DNA of 64,000 bases from Janthinobacterium sp. SUN073 (GTDB lineage Bacteria; Pseudomonadota; Gammaproteobacteria; Burkholderiales; Burkholderiaceae_D), in the NCBI RefSeq assembly GCF_030397665.1, contig NZ_JAPUBT010000001.1:1444781-1508780 (forward strand), in the 5' to 3' direction. Made by a program: the position numbers and the translations under genes. This document shows positions 43,088 through 53,110 of the stretch, in pieces; positions within the stretch are counted from its first letter, which is position 1; each line of letters starts with the position of its first letter. The notes below the pieces were generated by a model. That model was not told the origin of the DNA. It saw only the letters and a program-made list of their open reading frames with translations, and did not search any database.

Positions 43088-44536
43088 TTAGTCGAATTCG
43101 CCTACCTTCACAATTTTCAGGGCATTGGTACCGCCCACCTGACCCATCGGCTCGCCCCAGGTGACGACGATCATGTCACCTTTTTTGACGATGCCCTGCG
43201 CCACCAGCAGCTCTTCCGCCTGCTTCAGCACTTGTGCGCTGGGGGCGTTCTGCATCAGATGATACGCCCGAACATTGCGGTACAGCGCGGCTTTGCGCAA
43301 AGTCGTCACACTGGGCGTGAGCGCGTAGATCGGCGTGTCGATGCTGTGGCGGCTCATCCACAAGGCGGTGGAACCGGATTCCGTCAGCGCCACGATGGCT
43401 TTGACGCGCAAATGGTGGGCCGTGAACAGCGCGCCATACGCGATCGACTGGTCGATGCGGGTAAATGTGACGTTGAGGAAATCGGCATCGAGCTTGTTGT
43501 ATTCGGACTGTTCCGCCTCGACGCAGATGGCGGCCATCATTTCCACCGTCTCGATCGGATACTTGCCCGAGGCCGTTTCGGCCGACGTCATGACGGCGTC
43601 CGTGCCATCGAGCACGGCATTGGCCACGTCGGACACTTCGGCGCGCGTGGGCACGGCGTTGACGATCATCGATTCCATCATCTGCGTGGCCGTAATGGCC
43701 AGCTTGTTCGACGCGCGCGCCATCTTGATCATGCGCTTCTGCAAGGCCGGCACGGCCGCATTGCCCACTTCCACGGCCAGGTCGCCGCGCGCCACCATGA
43801 TGCCGTCGGAGGCGTCGAGAATCTCTTGCAAGGCAGGAATGGCTTCGGCGCGCTCGATCTTGGCGATCATCATCGGCTTGTGGTGGTAGGGCTCTCCGGC
43901 GATATTGGCCAGCTGGCGTGCCATTTCCATGTCGGTCGCGCATTTCGGGAAGGAAATGGCCAGATAGTCGGCCTGGAAACTCATGGCCGTCTTGATATCT
44001 TCCATATCCTTGGCCGTCAGCGCGGGCGCGGACAGGCCGCCGCCCTGGCGGTTGATGCCCTTGTTGTTCGACAACTCGCCGCCAATCTTGACGGTGGTGT
44101 GGATTTCGCTGCCGTGGATGCGCTCGACGATCAGCACGATGAGGCCATCGTTCAGCAGCAGCACGTCGCCCTTGTGCAAGTCGCGCGGCAAGGCCTTGTA
44201 GTCGAGGCCGACCCGCTCCTGGTTGCCCAGTTCGCCGTTTTCTCCCCACTTGGCGTCGAGGATGAAGCGCTCGCCCGCTTCGAGCTGGATGCGGGTGTTT
44301 TCAAACTTGCCGACACGAATCTTCGGGCCCTGCATGTCGGCCATGATGGCCACTTCGCGGCCGCATTCAGCTGCCGCCAGGCGTACCAGCGCGGCGCGGT
44401 CGATATGGTCTTGCGCCTTGCCGTGGGAAAAATTCAAGCGCACCACGTCGACGCCCGCACGTATCATTTTGACCAGGATATCGAAGTCCGTGGAGGCAGG
44501 GCCGATTGTTGCTACGATTTTTGTACCACGTGGCAT
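43088..44536 (-). CDS. pyk: Pyruvate kinase
   Basis: A 482-residue pyruvate kinase. [13 protein letters not shown] opens the N-terminal strand, then [18 protein letters not shown], the catalytic [32 protein letters not shown] and [15 protein letters not shown] blocks; the C-terminal domain (~355-482) contains the allosteric site and ends at [15 protein letters not shown]. It transfers phosphate from phosphoenolpyruvate to ADP. It sits between pgk and fba on the minus strand; the terminator at 44600-44623 separates it from pgk, so it may have its own promoter in the 63 bases upstream. Confidence 0.97.
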   Translation of the reverse strand: MPRGTKIVATIGPASTDFDILVKMIRAGVDVVRLNFSHGKAQDHIDRAALVRLAAAECGREVAIMADMQGPKIRVGKFENTRIQLEAGERFILDAKWGENGELGNQERVGLDYKALPRDLHKGDVLLLNDGLIVLIVERIHGSEIHTTVKIGGELSNNKGINRQGGGLSAPALTAKDMEDIKTAMSFQADYLAISFPKCATDMEMARQLANIAGEPYHHKPMMIAKIERAEAIPALQEILDASDGIMVARGDLAVEVGNAAVPALQKRMIKMARASNKLAITATQMMESMIVNAVPTRAEVSDVANAVLDGTDAVMTSAETASGKYPIETVEMMAAICVEAEQSEYNKLDADFLNVTFTRIDQSIAYGALFTAHHLRVKAIVALTESGSTALWMSRHSIDTPIYALTPSVTTLRKAALYRNVRAYHLMQNAPSAQVLKQAEELLVAQGIVKKGDMIVVTWGEPMGQVGGTNALKIVKVGEFD

Positions 44537-44599
44537 AAGAATCCTTGTGCGCGAGCGAAGGTGAGCAAGACCTGGCGGCTGAACCGCCCGGCAAGGTAA

Positions 44600-44623
44600 A
44601 AGCGCAGCGATCAGGCTGCGCTT
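44600..44623 (-). terminator. Terminator downstream of pgk
   Basis: A perfect 9-bp stem AAGCGCAGC/GCTGCGCTT (44600-44608 with 44615-44623), six-base loop, followed on the minus strand by TTTT. It would end the pgk transcript before pyk, though partial read-through is likely. Confidence 0.75.
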
Positions 44624-44646
44624 GGTGGCACTACAGTCAGGCTGGA

Positions 44647-45858
44647 TCAGCCTGCGCGTTGCATCAGTATCTCAACTGCTGGCAAAGTCTTGCCTTCCAG
44701 GAATTCCAGGAAAGCGCCGCCGCCCGTCGAGATATAGCTGATTTTATCGGTAATGTCGTATTTGGCAATCGCCGCCAGGGTGTCGCCACCGCCAGCGATG
44801 GAAAATGCTTTCGATTCGGCAATGGCCAGGGCCAGGGTCTTGGTACCGTGACCGAACTGGTCGAATTCGAACACGCCGACCGGGCCGTTCCACACGATGG
44901 TACCGGCGGCAGCGATCTGCTGCGCCAGCAGGGCGGCTGTTTTCGGGCCGATATCGAGGATCATGTCGTCGTCCGCCACGTCGGCCACGTCCTTGACGGT
45001 GGCAGCGGCCGTAGGCGAAAACTCCTTGGCGCACACGACATCGACGGGAATCGGCACTTGCGCGCCGCGCTTGGCCATGATCTCGATGATGGCCTTGGCT
45101 TCCTCGACGAGTTCCGCTTCCACCAGCGACTTGCCGACGTTCAAGCCAACGGCCTTCATGAAGGTGTTGGCGATGCCGCCGCCGACGATCAGGTTATCGA
45201 CCTTGTCGGACAGGGCTTTCAGGATGGTCAGCTTGCTCGATACTTTCGAACCGGCGACGATGGCCAGCAGCGGGCGGGCTGGCGCGTGCAAAGCTTTGCC
45301 CAGCGCATCGAGTTCGGCGGCCAGCAGCGGGCCGGCGCAGGCGACGGGCGCGAACTTGGCAATGCCGTGCGTGGACGCTTCGGCGCGGTGGGCCGTGCCG
45401 AACGCATCGTTCACATAGATATCGCACAGCTTGGCCATTTTTTGCGCCAGTTCATCGCTGTTTTTCTTTTCGCCCTTGTTGACGCGCACGTTTTCCAGCA
45501 GGACGACCTGGCCGGCCGCCAGGTTTTCCAGGCCGGCACCGTCGATCCAGTTTTGCTTCAGTGCCACTTCCTGGCCCAGCAGCTCGGACAAACGGGCCGC
45601 CACGGGCGCCAGGCTGTCGGCCGGCTTGAACTCGCCTTCCGTCGGACGGCCCAGATGCGACGTCACCATGACGGCGGCGCCAGCGTCGAGGGCGGCGCGA
45701 ATGGCCGGCACCGAGGCGCGGATGCGCGTATCTTCGGTGATCTTGCCACTGTCATCTTGCGGGACGTTCAGGTCGGCGCGGATAAACACGCGCTTGCCTT
45801 GCAGTGCATTTTGGGCGATCAAATCTTGCAGACGGATGAAGTTGAGAACAGCTGACAT
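44647..45858 (-). CDS. pgk: Phosphoglycerate kinase
   Basis: A 403-residue PGK with the standard blocks: [17 protein letters not shown] (~20-35), [69 protein letters not shown] and the C-terminal ATP site [17 protein letters not shown] plus GGGDTLAAI and [13 protein letters not shown]. It is a core glycolytic enzyme reversibly making ATP from 1,3-bisphosphoglycerate. It is the first gene of the minus-strand glycolysis run; the next gene upstream (azlD) is also on the minus strand with 77 bases between. Confidence 0.97.
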   Translation of the reverse strand: MSAVLNFIRLQDLIAQNALQGKRVFIRADLNVPQDDSGKITEDTRIRASVPAIRAALDAGAAVMVTSHLGRPTEGEFKPADSLAPVAARLSELLGQEVALKQNWIDGAGLENLAAGQVVLLENVRVNKGEKKNSDELAQKMAKLCDIYVNDAFGTAHRAEASTHGIAKFAPVACAGPLLAAELDALGKALHAPARPLLAIVAGSKVSSKLTILKALSDKVDNLIVGGGIANTFMKAVGLNVGKSLVEAELVEEAKAIIEIMAKRGAQVPIPVDVVCAKEFSPTAAATVKDVADVADDDMILDIGPKTAALLAQQIAAAGTIVWNGPVGVFEFDQFGHGTKTLALAIAESKAFSIAGGGDTLAAIAKYDITDKISYISTGGGAFLEFLEGKTLPAVEILMQRAG

Positions 45859-45935
45859 GGCGATCCAGATGACGAGTGGAAGGAAGTGCGCTATTTTACC
45901 GCAATGACCAGACCAAATCCCCGATTTGTCCTGCT

Positions 45936-46286
45936 TTACTGAAAAACATGCAACAGTCGCAAGCCCGTGAAAACCAGCATGCCGAATACAATGGTTTGCA
46001 ACATATTGCGGCGGATCACGAAAAAGAGCGTGGCGGCAATCCCCGACAAGAGTTTCAAGTTAGACAATTCGAAGTACACTTGCTGCCCCTCCATCAGCAT
46101 GTCGGGCGCGATGATGGCCGCCAGCGCGCAGGCCGGCGCATAGCGCAGCATCTCGCCCACGCGGCGCGGAATGGTGATGTGATGGCCGACCAGCCAGAAG
46201 GTGCTGCGCGTGGCGGCCGTGGCCACCACCAGCACGGCGATGGCGATCCACACGTCGGCCCTGCCCCAATCGATGCCGTCAAACAT
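45936..46286 (-). CDS. AzlD-type branched-chain amino acid exporter subunit
   Basis: A 116-residue membrane protein with three or four helices and the AzlD family pattern [38 protein letters not shown]. AzlD is the small partner of AzlC; together they export branched-chain amino acids and related compounds. The start overlaps the azlC stop by eight bases, so the pair is translated together. The two form one operon on the minus strand upstream of pgk. Confidence 0.9.
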   Translation of the reverse strand: MFDGIDWGRADVWIAIAVLVVATAATRSTFWLVGHHITIPRRVGEMLRYAPACALAAIIAPDMLMEGQQVYFELSNLKLLSGIAATLFFVIRRNMLQTIVFGMLVFTGLRLLHVFQ

Positions 46287-47025
46287 GGCGTTTGTTCCAT
46301 TTCTCGGTCAATTCTTCCACGGCCATGGCGCTGACCATGCCCACCACGACGGCCACCAGCAAGCCCAGTTTATATGGCAAGCCATAGGCCAGCACGGCCA
46401 CCGTGCCCGCCACCAGCACGCCGCACAGGGCCGCGCGGCTGAGGATCAGCGGCACCGTCACGCACAGGATCGCCAGGGTACCGGCAAAACCCAGCCCCCA
46501 TTCGGCCGGCACGACGGCGCCCAGCACGATACCGATGAAGGAACCGATCTGCCAGGCCAGCCAGTTGGGGTAAATCAGCCCTTTGAGGAAGGGCAGCTTG
46601 GCCGGGTCCGGCGTTTCATGGGGGTAGCGCTGCAGGAACAGGCCCACCGTGATATCGCCCGCCACATAGCCGAGCGCAAAGCGCTGGCGCCACGGCAGAT
46701 GGGAAAAATGCGGGGCCAGCAGCACGGAAAAGATGACAAAACGCAAATTGACGACGAGCGCCGTGGCGAAGATCACCCACACGGGCGCCTGCGCGGCCAG
46801 CAGAGGCAGCGAGGCGAGCTGGGCCGAGCCGGCAAAGACAAACAGGGTCATCGCCCCCGCCTGCGCTACCGTCAGGCCGCTTTTCACCATGGCCACGCCC
46901 ACCACCATGCCCCAGGCGGCGATGCCCAGCAGGGTCGGCGCGCCCAGGTTCAGGCCGGCGCGCCAGGCGTCTTTCAGCAGGGCGTCGTCGCTGGCGGCCG
47001 GGACGGCGCTCGCGCGGGTGTTCAC
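46279..47025 (-). CDS. AzlC-type amino acid exporter subunit
   Basis: A 248-residue membrane protein with about seven or eight helices. AWGMVVGVAMVKSGLTVAQAGAMTLFVFAGSAQLASLPLLAA is the diagnostic AzlC/YgaZ signature (GSAQ), and LRFVIFSVLLAPHFSHLPWRQRFALGY follows. With AzlD it forms a branched-chain amino acid exporter in the inner membrane. It is the first gene of the azlC-azlD pair. The upstream region (to the zinc-ribbon gene) is 259 bases and AT-rich in part; no Lrp-type regulator is adjacent. Confidence 0.92.
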   Translation of the reverse strand: MNTRASAVPAASDDALLKDAWRAGLNLGAPTLLGIAAWGMVVGVAMVKSGLTVAQAGAMTLFVFAGSAQLASLPLLAAQAPVWVIFATALVVNLRFVIFSVLLAPHFSHLPWRQRFALGYVAGDITVGLFLQRYPHETPDPAKLPFLKGLIYPNWLAWQIGSFIGIVLGAVVPAEWGLGFAGTLAILCVTVPLILSRAALCGVLVAGTVAVLAYGLPYKLGLLVAVVVGMVSAMAVEELTEKWNKRHV

Positions 47026-47284
47026 GCGAGCCCCCGACAGGCTGAGTGTGGTAACTGCACAACAATGGTGCGCGCAGTGGCGCTACGCAACGGTGATACC
47101 GGCAAGGCAAATCCAGTCAGTGTGGCGCTGCAGCTGCCATCTTTCCGCAAAAAAACCGCGCTGCAGCCGCAGATGATCGAGCCGCCATTTTAGCCATGAT
47201 TTTTGCTGTCTGCCTGAATCCGTTAAAATCGTACTTTTGGCAGCAGCCGACTTCCTTCCATACAGCCTCACGGAGCATGACAAG

Positions 47285-47479
47285 ATGACAAAAACCACCC
47301 AGCCAGCGGTCGAACTTGACGGTAAAGACTTGCCAGCCCACTGCCCTAACCCGGCCATGCCGCTGTGGTCGTCGCATCCGCGCGTGTTTCTGGAATTCAA
47401 CAAAGACGGTATCGCCAAGTGCCCCTACTGCGGCACGGCGTATACCCTGAAGGAAGGCGCCAGCGCCGGCCATCATTAA
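47285..47479 (+). CDS. Zinc-ribbon protein, NDUFS6/zf-CHCC type
   Basis: A 64-residue protein. The block CPNPAMPLWSSHPRVFLEF followed by GIAKCPYCGTAYTL gives the Cys-His-Cys-Cys pattern C-x(n)-H-P-x-V-[YF]-L...C-P-Y-C-G-x-x-[YF] seen in the zinc-binding domain of the mitochondrial complex I subunit NDUFS6 and its proteobacterial relatives. It probably binds one zinc. The bacterial role is unclear; a link with respiratory complex assembly is inferred. ATG 47285 is chosen because AGCATGACAAG contains no better start; upstream frames lack conservation. A strong terminator follows directly. Confidence 0.82.
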   Translation: MTKTTQPAVELDGKDLPAHCPNPAMPLWSSHPRVFLEFNKDGIAKCPYCGTAYTLKEGASAGHH

Positions 47480-47488
47480 ACTGCCCAG

Positions 47489-47514
47489 CGGCGCGCCCCC
47501 AGCGCGCCGTTTTT
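47489..47514 (+). terminator. Terminator after zinc-ribbon gene
   Basis: GGCGCGC/GCGCGCC (47490-47496 with 47502-47508), five-base loop, followed by TTTTT at 47510-47514. It ends the short zinc-ribbon transcript on the plus strand and sits just ahead of the NTF2-like gene. Confidence 0.8.
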
Positions 47515-47537
47515 ATGTGCACCAGTCCGGAGTCGTC

Positions 47538-47963
47538 ATGAAACGTCTGAAAGAACTCAATGGCAGCGCCGCCGAAGTCGAAGTGGCTTTCTACGATGCC
47601 TTGCACCGCGCCGACCTCGAAGCGCTGATGGCGCTGTGGGCCGACGATGAAGAGATCGTCTGCATCCACCCGGGCGGCGCGCGCCTGATCGGCCATGCCG
47701 CCATCCGCGCCTCGTGGGAAACCATTTTGACGGGCGGCGGCCTGCACATCGTGCCGACGCAGCTGCATGAAACGCACAATTTGATGAGCTCGGTGCACAC
47801 CGTCATCGAAGGCATCACCGCCGAAGAAGGCGCTCCGGCGCATCTGCTGGCGACAAATGTGTACGTCAAGACGCCGCGCGGCTGGCGCATCGTGCTGCAC
47901 CACGCCTCCGTCGCCCCCGGTGGTGCGCCGGCCGACGCCACGGGAACGCAGATCCTGCACTGA
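47538..47963 (+). CDS. NTF2-like (SnoaL-type) protein
   Basis: A 141-residue protein with an NTF2/SnoaL-like cone fold: VEVAFYDALHRADLEALMALWADDEEIVCIHPGGARLIGHAAIRASWETIL and a C-terminal TNVYVKTPRGWRIVLHHASV. This layout fits the nuclear transport factor 2-like group used as small enzymes or ligand-binding domains; no catalytic set is certain. ATG 47538 follows GGAG with a five-base spacer; GTG 47517 is less likely. Its stop overlaps the next start by one base (TGATG), so it is coupled to the YheT-like hydrolase. Confidence 0.82.
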   Translation: MKRLKELNGSAAEVEVAFYDALHRADLEALMALWADDEEIVCIHPGGARLIGHAAIRASWETILTGGGLHIVPTQLHETHNLMSSVHTVIEGITAEEGAPAHLLATNVYVKTPRGWRIVLHHASVAPGGAPADATGTQILH

Positions 47964-48988
47964 TGTCTTTGCTTCTTTCCTATACCGCCCCGCTCTGGCT
48001 GCCTGGCGGCCACGCGCAGACGATTTATCCGGCCGTGTGCCTCGCCAAGCCAGCGGTGGCCTTCCGCCGCGAGCGCTGGCAGGCGCCCGATGGCGACTTC
48101 GTCGACGTCGACTTGGTCGACGGCCAGCCGGGCCAGCCCTTCGTGGTGCTGTTCCACGGCCTGGAAGGCTCATCGAACAGCCATTACGCGCGCGCCCTGA
48201 TGGCCGAGGTGGCGGCGCGCGGCTGGTCGGGTGCCGTGCCGCATTTTCGCGGCTGCTCGGGCGAAGCCAACCTGGCGCCGCGCTTTTACCATTCGGGCGA
48301 TGCGCAGGAAGTGGACTGGATCGTGCAGCGCCTGCGCCCGCGCGCGACGGGCAAGTTTTACGCGGCCGGCGTCTCGCTGGGCGGCAACGCCCTGCTGTGC
48401 TGGCTGGGCCAGTCGCAGCACCAGGCCGATTTCATCGATGCGGCGGCCGCCGTGTCCGCCCCGCTGGACCTGGCGCAAGGGGGCAAGGCCCTGTCTTCGG
48501 GAGCCAACCGGCTCTACACACGCATGTTTTTGAACACCTTGAAACCCAAATGCCTGGCCAAGCTGGAACAATTTCCCGGCCTGTTTGCGCGTGACGCCAT
48601 GCTGGCCGCGCGCGACTTGCACGCCTTCGACAATGTCGTCACGGCACCGCTGCACGGCTACCGCGACGCCGACGATTACTGGCACCGCGCCAGCGCCAAG
48701 CACGTCTTGCCGGACATCACCGTGCCGACCCTGGTGCTCAATGCCCAGAACGATCCTTTCCTGCCCGGGCGCTACTTGCCGCGCAGCGCCGCGCCGCGGG
48801 TCACACTCGAATATCCGCGCCACGGCGGCCATGTCGGCTTTGCCACTGGCAAGTTGCCGGGAAGCACACGCTGGCTGCCGCAGCGCCTGATCCATTTTTT
48901 TGAAGGCGGCAACACGGCGCCCTCTTCCCCGCAAAGCTGTCACGCTGCTAGCTCGCAAACGCACACGGAAAACGCTACACATGGATGA
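47963..48988 (+). CDS. YheT family alpha/beta hydrolase
   Basis: A 341-residue hydrolase. LWLPGGHAQTIYPA opens the YheT signature, FVVLFHGLEGSSNSHYARALM is the oxyanion region, and GVSLGGNALL carries the nucleophile Ser (G-x-S-x-G). The acid is probably in LVLNAQNDPFLPG and the His in YPRHGGHVGF. The family contains esterases of unclear natural substrate. A low-complexity Ser/Thr-rich tail (~315-341) follows. It is coupled upstream to an NTF2-like gene and its stop overlaps the start of the next gene by eight bases, so three genes form one transcript. Confidence 0.9.
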   Translation: MSLLLSYTAPLWLPGGHAQTIYPAVCLAKPAVAFRRERWQAPDGDFVDVDLVDGQPGQPFVVLFHGLEGSSNSHYARALMAEVAARGWSGAVPHFRGCSGEANLAPRFYHSGDAQEVDWIVQRLRPRATGKFYAAGVSLGGNALLCWLGQSQHQADFIDAAAAVSAPLDLAQGGKALSSGANRLYTRMFLNTLKPKCLAKLEQFPGLFARDAMLAARDLHAFDNVVTAPLHGYRDADDYWHRASAKHVLPDITVPTLVLNAQNDPFLPGRYLPRSAAPRVTLEYPRHGGHVGFATGKLPGSTRWLPQRLIHFFEGGNTAPSSPQSCHAASSQTHTENATHG

Positions 48989-49577
48989 ACTCGTCAAACA
49001 GGCGCTGGCCAAATGGCCTAACGTACCCCACTGCTATGGCTGGCTGGGCCTGGATGCGCGCGGCCACTGGCGCATGCGCGACCAGCAGGCGCAACAGCAA
49101 CAACTGCCCGGCGACAAGATCGCCCATACAGCGCTGTTGGGATTTATCAACCGCAATTACGCCCAGGATGAACGCGGTTGCTGGTTTTTCCAGAATGGCC
49201 CGCAGCGCGTGTATGTGAATCTGGAAGCGACGCCGTACATCGCCCGCAGCGACCCGCAGCACGGTTTTGTCTTGCAGACGGGCGCGCCGCTGGAACAGAT
49301 CGAGCAAGTGTATTGGTGCGACGACGGCATGCTGATCTTGCGCCGCGGCGATATCGTGGCGCAGGTCGATGACCGCGACATTTCGCAAGTGCTGGACGCG
49401 CTGCACGTCGATGGACAGGTGGCCAGCGACGACGACTTGCTGGCCTGGCTGGAATTGCGCCAGGGTAGCTTGACTCTATTGCACGCGGACAAGCACATTG
49501 CCGTGCAGCCGCTGGCTTATGCCAGCGTGCCGCTCACCTTCGGCTTCCAGCCGGTGCCGCAAGCCGATCAAGACTAG
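48981..49577 (+). CDS. Conserved hypothetical protein (DUF2946-like)
   Basis: A 198-residue soluble protein. The opening ALAKWPNVPHCYGWLGLDARGHWRMRD and the block GFINRNYAQDERGCWFFQNGPQRVYVNLEATPYI are a pattern I associate with a conserved Burkholderiales family annotated as DUF2946, of unknown function; the label is from memory. The C-terminal half shows alternating strands. It overlaps the YheT-like stop by eight bases and is the last gene of that operon. Its own stop overlaps the convergent M48 peptidase gene by four bases. Confidence 0.65.
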   Translation: MDELVKQALAKWPNVPHCYGWLGLDARGHWRMRDQQAQQQQLPGDKIAHTALLGFINRNYAQDERGCWFFQNGPQRVYVNLEATPYIARSDPQHGFVLQTGAPLEQIEQVYWCDDGMLILRRGDIVAQVDDRDISQVLDALHVDGQVASDDDLLAWLELRQGSLTLLHADKHIAVQPLAYASVPLTFGFQPVPQADQD

Positions 49578-51253
49578 CCCTTCTGGTCCTTGATCTGTTC
49601 GCGGCGCTTTTCCTGCAATTCGCGCTCGCGCGCATCGATCACCGCCTGGTCATAAAAGGTCGCGTCCGTCGACTTGCGGGCGATGGTCAGCTGGTCCAGC
49701 GCGGCCATGGTGGCGCCCTGCAGCACGTAGGATTCGGCCAGCGCCATGTGCTGCAAGGTCATCTTGCCCTGGTCCGCATAGGATTTCGCCAATAAATCAT
49801 ACAGTTCCGGCTCTTCCTTGTAGAGCTGCACCTGGTCGCGCAGATACAAGGTGGCCTGCTCCAGCTTGCCGGCAGCCATCAGCGCTTCCGCATACTGATG
49901 CGCAATGCCGCGCGAGAGGGGAAACTGCTGGCGCGCCGCATCGGCCGCCGTCAAAGCTTGCTGCGCCACTTCCTTCTTCTGCGCCGGCATCAACAGCACT
50001 TCCAGCCCCATCGCCGCCAGCAGCGAGTTCGGCGCCTGCGTGCCGCCCGAGGTAAACACATTCGGCCCGGCCGGCCGGTGCAGGGCGGCATTGGCGGCAT
50101 CGAGTTCCTTCTGCGCATCAAACGGCTTGCCCTGCTTGACGGCGACAAAGGACAGGCCGTAATGGGCGGCCACCACCTGGAAGCGGCTTTGCTGTTCCAG
50201 CTGCGTCTTGAAGACGGCCTTGGCATTCAACAGGCCTTGCACGCTTTCATCCTGCAGCACGCGGGCACGCGCCCGGGCCAGGTGAAAACTCAGGCTGTCC
50301 GGACGCTGCTTGTAGGGTTGCTCGCGGATGCGCGCCTGGATGTCGGCGATGCGTTCCGTCGTCAGCGGGTGGGTCTGCAGATAGGCGGGCATCAGGTCGC
50401 TGTACGAGCGGCTGGCCGCCTGCATGCGGCCGAAGAAGGCCACCATGCCGGTGGTATCGAAACCGGCTTCGCCCATGATCTGGAAGCCGATGCGGTCGGC
50501 CTCGCGTTCGGCATCGCGGCCAAAATTGAGCTGGCGCTGGATGGCCAGGCCCTGGCCGGCGGCAAACACGCCCAGCGCCACATCGCCGCCCGCGCGCGAT
50601 GCCAGCGCCGCCAGCAGCATGGCCGCCAGCGGCATCAGGGCATCCTGGCGCTGCTGGCCCAGCATGCGCGCGATATGGCGCTGCGCCACGTGGCCGATCT
50701 CGTGCGACAGCACGGACGCCAGTTCCGCCTCCGTTTGCGCCGCCAGCACCAGCGCCGAATGGACGCCGATGAAGCCGCCCGGCAAGGCAAACGCGTTCAA
50801 CTGGGGATCGCGCACGGCAAAGAAGAAATAATCGTAATTCGTTTCGCCGCGCACGCTGGGGCGCGCCGCCACGAGGGCGTTGCCGAAAGTGTTCAGATAT
50901 TCCAGCAGCGGGGCGTCATCGAGGTAGTCGCGGTCGCCGCGGATGCCGCGCATGATTTCCTCGCCGATCTTGCGCTCCATCGCCGGCGACAGGTCTTCGC
51001 GCGACGTATCGCCCAGATTCGGCAAGTTCGGCGCCGGCGGCACGGCCAGCGGCGTCCAGCTGCTGGCAGGCTTGGCCGCCGTGCTGGGGGCCGCCGCCAC
51101 CGGCGCGGACGTATAGGTTTGCGCCAGCGCAAACGGCGCCGCCAGCCACAATGCAGCCAGCATGGATGCGCGCCGGGAGCGGCGCAGCCATGCCGGACCG
51201 GCGTTTTCAAGGATGATAGGAAGGGGAGTTTTTGAATTCACGGGTGCTATCAT
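49574..51253 (-). CDS. Periplasmic M48 peptidase with TPR region (BepA/YfgC-like)
   Basis: A 559-residue secreted metallopeptidase. An N-terminal signal-like segment ([17 protein letters not shown], ~30-45) is followed by the M48 domain with zinc motif H184-E-I-G-H188 and a third ligand in the EREAD helix (~245); residues ~300-540 are TPR-like hairpins. This is the plan of BepA/YfgC, an outer membrane protein assembly quality-control peptidase. The start is uncertain; an ATG giving residue 31 would yield a tighter signal peptide. It is transcribed away from moaC and overlaps the preceding convergent gene. Confidence 0.92.
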   Translation of the reverse strand: MIAPVNSKTPLPIILENAGPAWLRRSRRASMLAALWLAAPFALAQTYTSAPVAAAPSTAAKPASSWTPLAVPPAPNLPNLGDTSREDLSPAMERKIGEEIMRGIRGDRDYLDDAPLLEYLNTFGNALVAARPSVRGETNYDYFFFAVRDPQLNAFALPGGFIGVHSALVLAAQTEAELASVLSHEIGHVAQRHIARMLGQQRQDALMPLAAMLLAALASRAGGDVALGVFAAGQGLAIQRQLNFGRDAEREADRIGFQIMGEAGFDTTGMVAFFGRMQAASRSYSDLMPAYLQTHPLTTERIADIQARIREQPYKQRPDSLSFHLARARARVLQDESVQGLLNAKAVFKTQLEQQSRFQVVAAHYGLSFVAVKQGKPFDAQKELDAANAALHRPAGPNVFTSGGTQAPNSLLAAMGLEVLLMPAQKKEVAQQALTAADAARQQFPLSRGIAHQYAEALMAAGKLEQATLYLRDQVQLYKEEPELYDLLAKSYADQGKMTLQHMALAESYVLQGATMAALDQLTIARKSTDATFYDQAVIDARERELQEKRREQIKDQKG

Positions 51254-51315
51254 ACCTTGTTAGCGGCGCCTATTCCCACGCGTGCCGCGCCCCACTCCTC
51301 ACCTATTTTGACGCC

Positions 51316-51822
51316 ATGACAACAGCAGACAAGCAAGCCCCCGCCGGGGAACTGACCCATTTCGACGCCACGGGCCAGGCCCATATGGTCGATGTGGGCA
51401 GCAAGGAAGACACGCGCCGCAGCGCCGTGGCCGCCGGCACCATCCGCATGCAGCCCGCCACCTTGGCATTGATCATTTCCGGCAATGCGAAAAAGGGCGA
51501 CGTGCTGGGCATCGCCCGCATCGCCGCCATCATGGGCGCCAAGCGCACCAGCGACCTGATTCCCCTGTGCCACCCGCTGGCCCTCACGCGCGTCACCGTC
51601 GACTTCGAAGTGGAGGTAGCGGCCAACAGCGTGCACTGCCGCGCCCAGGTCGACACCACGGGCAAGACGGGCGTGGAAATGGAAGCGCTCACTTCCGTGC
51701 AGATCGGCTTGCTGACGATTTATGACATGTGCAAGGCCGTCGACCGGGGCATGGTCATGACGAATGTGCGCGTGCTGGAAAAGCATGGCGGCAAGTCGGG
51801 CGACTGGCACGCGCAGGTGTAA
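51316..51822 (+). CDS. moaC: Cyclic pyranopterin monophosphate synthase
   Basis: A 168-residue MoaC. The family blocks are all present: [48 protein letters not shown] (with the conserved PLCHP), and [22 protein letters not shown]. It acts with MoaA to make cyclic pyranopterin monophosphate, the first step of molybdenum cofactor synthesis. ATG 51316 matches the usual N-terminus; the ribosome binding site is weak. It is divergent from the M48 gene. No other moa genes are in the window and no molybdenum-cofactor riboswitch is visible. Confidence 0.95.
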   Translation: MTTADKQAPAGELTHFDATGQAHMVDVGSKEDTRRSAVAAGTIRMQPATLALIISGNAKKGDVLGIARIAAIMGAKRTSDLIPLCHPLALTRVTVDFEVEVAANSVHCRAQVDTTGKTGVEMEALTSVQIGLLTIYDMCKAVDRGMVMTNVRVLEKHGGKSGDWHAQV

Positions 51823-52203
51823 TTATTTTGCCTGACGTGCAAGATGGATCTTGGCGCGGCGCACGTCGCGCAGCAGCCAGACGGCACTGACCAGGCACAG
51901 CACGATGATGGCCACGGACAGGGGCAAGTGGAATTGTTCCATCCCCGCCAGCGCAAAGCCGGCATGGATCAGACAGGTTCCCACGCCCAGCGCGGCGCAC
52001 ACACAAGCGTACAGGGCCGCCTGCGGGGTGGCCAGCAGCACGTGCCGGTAACCGACGAGCACCAGGGCAATCGCTGCCAGGTTAAACACCAGGAAACCCT
52101 GCACGCCGCCCGGCACATGAAACATCTCCCACTCTTTCCAGTAGGCAGCGTCGATTTGATGCAGCATAAGGAACAACATGGTCCAGAAGTAGCTGCGTGG
52201 CAT
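51823..52203 (-). CDS. Small four-helix membrane protein
   Basis: A 126-residue membrane protein with about four helices. The N-terminal SYFWTMLFLMLHQIDAAYWKEWEMFHVPGGVQGFLVFN segment with its conserved HQIDAAYWKEWEMF is a distinctive motif that I associate with the DUF6713 family, of unknown function. A short basic tail ends the protein. Its stop codon abuts that of the convergent moaC gene with no gap. ATG 52203 matches the start of the motif. Confidence 0.7.
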   Translation of the reverse strand: MPRSYFWTMLFLMLHQIDAAYWKEWEMFHVPGGVQGFLVFNLAAIALVLVGYRHVLLATPQAALYACVCAALGVGTCLIHAGFALAGMEQFHLPLSVAIIVLCLVSAVWLLRDVRRAKIHLARQAK

Positions 52204-52366
52204 AAGATTTACATTCGTCAATATTGACGCAATTGTAAAGCCAGAGGCGCGCACCGGTACGCGCACAGGGCATTTTTCTATGCGAATATGAATTTCATTG
52301 ATATGAGTGCTTTTTCATCAAGAAATCATGCATACTGCGATTCGTCCATATCCAGATGAGCATCGC

Positions 52367-53089
52367 ATGACTAGCAACAAGCCCGCCGCGGAAAGCAAGC
52401 TCCAGGACTTCGAATTCGAGGCGATGAATCTGCAGGTGGGCGGACGCATCCAGTTCATCACGCATCGCACCATCAAACCGATCCAGCATTTCTCGACCCT
52501 GATCGGCTACGTGAAAGACGAGTACCTGATCGTCAAGATCCCGATGGAAAACGGTGCGTCCATCGTGCTCAACGAAGGCGACAAGCTGACCATCCGCGTG
52601 TTTTCCGGCGTCACCGTGTGTTCGTTTGCCTGCAGCGTGCTGCGCATCTTTGGCCGCCCCCTCAATTATGTGCACTTGAGCTTTCCCGACGCCATCCAGG
52701 GCACCAGCCTGCGCACGGCCATGCGCGTGAAAGTGGACATTCCGGCGCAGCTGAGCTACCGCGACGTGGCGGCCGTGCCCGTGTTCATCGTCAACCTCAG
52801 CGTCTCGGGGGCGCTGATCGAGGCGCCCAGCATGCTCACGCCGGACGACGAGGGTGTAGCGCTCAGCTTTACCCTGCTGGTGCAGCCGAACAAGCATCAG
52901 ATGCGCGTCAACACGCGCGCGCGCATCCAGAACGTCAGCGTGGGCAAGCCGTCGAATGGCAATGCGGCCGAGGTCGCCGAAATCTATACGTATGGCGTGC
53001 AATTCATCGACCTGGAACCGACCCACTACACCTTGCTGCAAAACCTCACCTACGAAGCGCTGATCGCGGACCGGCAAAAAATCGTCTGA
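52367..53089 (+). CDS. PilZ domain c-di-GMP-binding protein (YcgR-like)
   Basis: A 240-residue protein. The N-terminal half (~15-110) is a YcgR-like domain (LQVGGRIQFITHRTIKPIQHFSTLIGYVKDEYLIVKIP); the C-terminal half holds the PilZ motifs: RTAMR (R-x3-R) and NLSVSG ([D/N]-x-S-x2-G), both intact for c-di-GMP binding. Proteins of this layout act as flagellar brakes or surface-behaviour effectors. The start is uncertain (ATG 52328 would add 13 residues). Alone on its strand, between a membrane protein gene and the pilin; with the c-di-GMP enzymes elsewhere in the window it forms part of the same signalling capacity. Confidence 0.9.
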   Translation: MTSNKPAAESKLQDFEFEAMNLQVGGRIQFITHRTIKPIQHFSTLIGYVKDEYLIVKIPMENGASIVLNEGDKLTIRVFSGVTVCSFACSVLRIFGRPLNYVHLSFPDAIQGTSLRTAMRVKVDIPAQLSYRDVAAVPVFIVNLSVSGALIEAPSMLTPDDEGVALSFTLLVQPNKHQMRVNTRARIQNVSVGKPSNGNAAEVAEIYTYGVQFIDLEPTHYTLLQNLTYEALIADRQKIV

Positions 53090-53110
53090 CACGGGCGCGC
53101 CAGGCACCGC

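Noticed and set aside
40306..43164. A 952-codon plus-strand frame crossing purE, purC and fba.
   Set aside because: It runs across three well-supported enzymes on the other strand and has no family resemblance.
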